DNA from: Camillea tinctor
Lineage: Eukaryota; Ascomycota; Sordariomycetes; Xylariales; Xylariaceae
Direction: 5' to 3'
DNA length: 64,000 nt
Assembly: GCA_022578605.1 (NCBI GenBank)
Contig: MU394078.1
Coordinates: 124,001 to 188,000 of the forward strand
The notes beneath the pieces were generated by a model, which was given only the letters and a program-made list of their open reading frames with translations, did not search any database and was not told the DNA's origin. Both the position numbers and the translations under genes were made by a program. Below are positions 59,284-64,000 of the stretch, in pieces; the first letter of the stretch is position 1, and each line of letters begins with the position of its first letter.

Positions 59284-61839
59284 ATGCCTCCTGGGCGTTT
59301 TCAAGCCATCATGGCGTATATGAATAGTGCGTACAACCTGTTTTCTTCCCTCTACCAAGTGCTCATCACTTTTCCTATAAACGCCCTCACTATCCCTCGT
59401 CAACAGAAGCTACTATTACCAAGTGCATTGCCTATGGCGGAACAACCTGAGAAGAAGATAAATGAGTCCCCATACAAGATCAGTGAAACCCTATACAAGT
59501 GGTGCCAGTCCCTAGAGAGCGTCTCAGGCTATCTAGCAGCAGACCCTTCGTTGACTTCGAGGGAAATATGGATGAAGCTATTTGGCCATGTCCGTTCAAA
59601 TCCTGGCAAAGACATCCGTGACATTGGGAAAGGCGATGTGACCCATGAGGAGCTACAGAAGGCACGGCTTTGCGGGAAATGGGGTGCTAAAGAGCCTAGC
59701 GACTTATTTCTGAGGGTAGGTTCGGTCCCAAATCTGCTTTCCATAATATGGGTTGTGCTTAGATGACTTGTTAGGTCTATCACGATGCGCTCTGCACTAT
59801 CGAGGATAACCCTCTATGTGGAATGGTCAGTCCTTCTTTGATGGGAAGCTCCGGCACGATGCCCCTGACCATCATTTCTGGGTAAGTCATTGCAAATTGA
59901 GCGGGGAGCATTAAACAAGCAGCGCTCTAACCTCGATACAAGTGTTCCGGACATTGTACGGCACATGTCGAACCTAATTGTGCGTGCCGAAAGCGAAGTG
60001 TTCCTAGCGACCAACTATTGGCAGAACAGTGTGGCGTCGACGTACATCACAAATGCGATGCGAGAGCTGTCACGACGTGCTGGGGAAAGTGGTATCCGGG
60101 TCGTCTTCAAGATTATCTACGATCGAGGCAGTCCGAAGCAGCTTTTCGACCCACACTGCCTTGTTCCCGAGAATGAATATACAGGTAAAGCTGTCGGGCT
60201 ACCCTCTACCCATGAGATCCCGAACATTGATTTACAGGTTATGAACTATCACGAACCACTTCTTGGCACATTTCACTCCAAGTATATGATCGTTGACCGG
60301 CGAGTCGGCATTCTGCAGAGCAACAATATCCAGGACAATGACAATCTCGAGATGATGGTGCACGTTGAGGGACCCATTGTTGACTCGCTATACGATATGG
60401 CGTTGCTAAGCTGGCACCGGAAACTCGAACCACTGTTGCCCTGTCTTGCATCTCCGGCGGCCGATGCCGCGACTGGTAGGGATACAGGAAGCTTTACGGA
60501 GAGATTCGATGAAATACTCTCAACCTCCGGAGCAATAAAGGGACACTCTGCTATCATTGATCCAACTAAGATGCCGGAACTGCTCGGTGAAGAGAAGAAT
60601 ACTGCCTACGGGCTATTCGAGCCTCCTATTATAGGAAAGAAAACATATCCAAATAACGGCAATAATGACAGTAGTAGTATTATTCTCCGACGCCTTCAAT
60701 AGATTAAAGATATATATACTAATAATAACAACTATAGTATCATCCTCCGCGGACGATGATGTGCCCAACATGCACCAAGAAAGCTCTATAGACTGCGATC
60801 GTTCCCCTCCTTCGTCCGCTAGTTCACAAACTTCACAGCCTTTCTCATCCGATGGTCTACCGGAGCACAAGACAGACGATCCTCATTACGATACCGACAT
60901 CGCAGGCGAAGTCCTCCGTGTCCAAGCTTCCGTGTCCACGAAGCATGGAGAGACGTCCCTACAAGCCGTGACACGGCACTTAAATCACACGGTTAACATG
61001 GGTTTCTCTAGTAGCGACACGCCCGAGATATGGGACCCGGCGGACGAAATGACACCGTATATACCACACACACCGCACACGCCTTTCCCGATGGCACTTG
61101 TGTGCCGGCCGCCCTACGGTACACCGAATCATAAGGCTATCGCATGTCCGCAAAACGCGGCGTGGTTGTCGGCTCTGAGAAACGCGCGAGAAAGCGTCTT
61201 CATCCAGAGCCCGACGCTGAACGCAGAACCACTCATACCGGCTATTGTGGAAGCGTGCGAGCGGGGTATCGACGTGATATGCTATATCTGCTTGGGCTAT
61301 AATGATGCGGTAGGTTCCGGCCATTTCCTTATCGTTTCGCTTATGTTAATCCCACTATCCAGGGTGAACTTCTCCCCATGCAAGGCGGCCACAACGAGAT
61401 GGTAGCGCGCAATCTGCACGCGAGCCTCTCGCCGCAGGGACGACCACATCTGCGCTGGCACTGGTACGTGGCGAAGGACCAGACGCGGCCAATCGTAGCA
61501 AGCCGCAAGCGGCGCAGTTGCCACATCAAACTCATGATAGCAGACGGGCAGGTCGCCATCATGGGCAACGGAAATATGGATACGCAGTCGTGGTTCCATA
61601 GCCAGGAAGTCAACATCCTGTTGGAAAGCCCTGGAATCTGCCATACTTGGCTGAGGGCTGGCCTGCGCAGGAACCAGAACACCGGTCTATACGGGGCAGT
61701 TGACACTAGGGATGGGGTGTGGAGGGATGGAGAGGGGAAGGAGGTGGAGGGAGCAATGGGACCAGACCCGGGACGGTTCAGCTGGGCGAAGGGGCTGATG
61801 GGCGCGGTGAAGAGGGTCAGGGGAACGGGAGGTTTCTGA
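59284..61839 (+). CDS. Phospholipase D-like protein with two HKD motifs
   Basis: Five exons fit: 59284-59715, 59775-59881, 59943-60670, 60738-61309 and 61363-61839, with introns of 59, 61, 67 and 53 nt. The product is 771 aa. Two PLD catalytic half-sites are present: H291-x-K293-x4-D298 (HSKYMIVD) and H667-x-K669-x4-D674 (HIKLMIAD, followed by GNGNMDTQSW). The halves are separated by a Ser/Asp-rich linker. The fourth exon junction lies in a low-complexity AGTAGTAGT stretch, with branch TACTAATAAC and acceptor CTATAG. Without that intron the frame ends at a TAG near 60702 and the gene would be split in two. The donor could also be three bases later. The family covers phospholipases, cardiolipin synthases and nucleases; I cannot say which reaction applies. 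No signal peptide is clear. The N-terminus has a hydrophobic stretch (LYQVLITFPINAL). Confidence 0.8.
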
Positions 61840-63129
61840 GTGGATGCAGACAGGTGAAAATCGCGTACTTAATTGTTTGTATTATTGATTCGTGAGTATC
61901 ACCTATTCGGAGTGTTGTATATACATATGTTTACTTGTTTATGACCATTCCAATGACGATAAGCAATTATCAATATTCTCTGAGAGTGCTTATCTACAAC
62001 CGGTAGACGACAGAATGTTACTAACCTAGGTTTTTCATGATTCTGTTTTAATAGTAGGCATTGCCTGCCGTAGGTAAATATCAACACTGGCTAGAGTAGA
62101 GTGAAGAGAGATGACAGAGCTCAATAATCGGCCAATGATGATGATGCGATGAAAGACTAAGTTAGATGGTTTCAGGATGCTACTACCTACTACTGCTTGT
62201 GCTATGTAGAATGAATCATTGTCATAGGGTAGATCCGACCATACTTAGACTTATTTTTAGAAGTCCACTGTAGTACCTAGTGTTAACATTGGACCTCAAC
62301 CGCCCATACCCCTGTTGAAATATAGGGCTGAGGATCGGCACCTTCCGCACCGTTAATCTGGGGGATCCTGGGGAAAGTGGGGCTATGTGTTAACGACATG
62401 ATGTCAACAATTAGCTTTTGTTTCTTACAACTACTGGGTTGGCGAGGAAGGTGCTACAGCTATTCTCAAGGGTATAAACGAAGTGTTGGCGAAAGGGTCA
62501 GTACTAGTAGCTAGCTCTCCATCATCATTACAACCAATTCACTCCTCTCCATCTCAACCCTTTCGCCTCTTTTCGATACAGACTAGCCACCAGGGGAAAC
62601 AAATGAACAGAGATGATTTATTATACTAACTTGATGTCTATAGGGATATTTCACTATCACATGTGAACCTCCTCATCTACTTACCTCTTCCCTATCTACG
62701 AAATTGTTAACACCTTTTCTCACCTCTTCTACTACAGCGGCTCCACTTACTGATTGTCGAGAGATCTTGTGCGACGCATCTTACCAGATTCAGACGGAAA
62801 TAAATCCCCCCGATTGACTTCGAATTCTTTCAAACTCAAAAAAAAAAAAACTCTAATCGCGAGAACACACTGGGTGCAACGAAGAAAGCTTCTTCTCCAC
62901 TTACTGATTGTGTGCTGTCCCCCAAAACATATAAATAGAGAGATCTCCCCCCAAATTTTCCCGTTCTTCTCTTCTCTCTCTTCTCCAAGTTTTCAGACTC
63001 AAGAAACGCGTACCACCACCACACACAGACTCACCAGGCTCGGTCCAACTGCTATCACCATTTTCATTCTATTCCAAATAATTACAAATTCTTTACTTCT
63101 TTTTTCTCTCTCTTTCACCAGTCGCTAAC
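61840..63129. other. Intergenic: 1.3 kb before the right-edge gene
   Basis: No gene is supported up to about 62750. From 62880 to 63129 it is CT-rich (TTCTCTCTCTTC) and is likely the leader of the gene at 63130. A frame at 62754-63128 is low in information and overlaps that leader. Confidence 0.45.
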
Positions 63130-63687
63130 ATGTCTGCTCGACGACTTTCCAGCTCCATCCCTACCGCTATCGGCTCGGAGAAGTAGCACCTATCCGACAA
63201 GCCAAAGAAGGGATTCAGGGCTCATAGTGAGTACCATTCACCCCTCTACCCTCCTTTCTGGAGTGTGCTTCTGCGAAGTGCCTCGCCTGGGAATGTGTTA
63301 TTAACTCTCTGACCTTTCTTTCCTCAGTCGAGAAGCTGAGGAAGAAGGTAGGCGTCAAGATCCATAGGGGACTCGCCAAGGTCAAAGAGGTAAGCTGGCC
63401 ACCCCCATCCCTCTACCGCTTTGCTTCTGCCTTTGCCGGGACAGCTATTGACCATCACCACCCACCAGTGGCTCGCCTCCACGTCCAATCCACCCCCATG
63501 CACATGCGGACGACGCCACCCAGATCTCAGCGAGGCTGATATGGCGCGCTACAAGGTGGTGAGAAGAGGGAGGCGGAAAGGCAAGTTGACGTGGTCCTCT
63601 TCTTCGGTTCTCGTATCTTCCCTTCTCTTTGGTTGTATGCTGTTCGCTAACGATTATTTCTGGTCCAGTGTTGGTTAAGAGAGCCAG
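63130..63687 (+). pseudogene. Small multi-exon gene with an in-frame TAG, partial at the right edge
   Basis: Exons fit in one frame: 63130-63226, 63328-63389, 63469-63580 and 63669-63687, and the gene probably continues past the window. The introns have donors GTGAGT and GTAAGC and a GC-type donor AG|GCAAGT at 63581. Translation starts MSARRLSSSIPTAIGSEK, hits TAG at 63184-63186, then continues HLSDKPKKGFRAHIEKL and later VGVKIHRGLAKVKEW. After that it gives CTCGRRHPDLSEADMARYK and a basic RRGRRKVLVKRA. Phases agree across all three junctions, so the frame after the stop still looks maintained. I recognise no family. The product would be very basic. The TAG could be a sequencing error, a recent inactivation, readthrough, or proof that my start is wrong. 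A canonical alternative donor (GTGAGA at 63559) would end the protein soon after. Confidence 0.4.
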
Positions 63688-64000
63688 GTTAGATATCCTA
63701 CCCCCAATCCCCGAACATTAGCCCGATCCCATACCCCCCATCCCCAATCCCCATCTGCTTCCCATCTTCTGCTTTGCCCCGTTGCGATTTGTGTCCCAGG
63801 ATGATATCCCAGAAACGCCCAAAAAAATCCGAACCCAACTTCCCCCATTTTTCTTGATGATGCCCAAGTCTTGTACCCCCATTGCTGTCGCCCCATCTCC
63901 TCTCCTGGCTATTCTCTTATGTGACCGATCCGTCTTCCCTTCTTCCCTTTAGCTCTTCACTCTCGCTCCTTCTGATGATTCCCACTGCACATGTCCCTCG

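Noticed and set aside
1..64000. A secondary-metabolite or defence gene cluster
   Set aside because: No synthase, NRPS, P450 cluster, NLR gene or transporter set is present. The lone transcription factor has no co-located target genes.

Overview
The window is chromosomal DNA from a filamentous ascomycete, most likely a Sordariomycete. The evidence is intron-bearing genes with short introns (about 53-117 nt, GT-AG, CTAAC/CTGAC-like branch points), long AT- and pyrimidine-rich intergenic stretches full of TACCTAGGTA-like motifs, and fungus-specific protein families (Zn(II)2Cys6 factor, DUF3405, Bud3-type RhoGEF, LYC1-type acetyltransferase, secreted M28 aminopeptidase). I see no rRNA, no CRISPR array, no operon and no biosynthetic cluster.

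Layout. The 3' end of an unrecognised gene enters at the left edge (3-236). It is followed by a PI31/Fub1-like proteasome regulator (930-2137, +), a Rev7/MAD2B HORMA protein (2409-3319, -) and an importin-9/Kap114 karyopherin (4549-7932, +). After a bad assembly join (8134-8403) come a small hypothetical gene (9210-10172, -), an intron-containing tRNA-His(GTG) (11560-11656, -) and a 1525-aa Bud3-like RhoGEF (12577-17213, -). A strikingly shortened Dcc1-like gene lies at 19029-19525 (+). Then come an RNF216-like RBR ubiquitin ligase (22689-25190, +), a LYC1-type acetyltransferase (26563-27867, -) and the chaperonin subunit CCT1 (29496-31360, -). A SUR7/PalI-family membrane protein (34837-36168, +) and a Zn(II)2Cys6 transcription factor (38391-40916, -) follow.

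The right half is gene-poor from about 41 to 47.9 kb and carries a 559-bp non-coding inverted-repeat element (46713-47271). An AFG1-type mitochondrial ATPase (47909-49647, +) follows, then 3.6 kb without genes. Next are a DUF3405 membrane protein (53260-55513, +), an M28 leucine aminopeptidase (57210-58486, +) and a two-HKD phospholipase-D-like protein (59284-61839, +). A small multi-exon gene interrupted by an in-frame TAG (63130 onward) leaves at the right edge.

The genes do not form one pathway. They are mostly housekeeping functions: protein folding and turnover (CCT1, PI31, RBR ligase, AFG1), nuclear import, translesion synthesis and cohesion (Rev7, Dcc1), septation (Bud3) and secretion/nutrition (aminopeptidase). 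The observations most worth following up are the Dcc1-like gene that appears to have lost its middle, the inverted-repeat element, the in-frame stop in the right-edge gene, and the false duplication around the 10-N gap. Exon borders were derived by hand from splice consensus and frame continuity, and every complete multi-exon model closes in frame.
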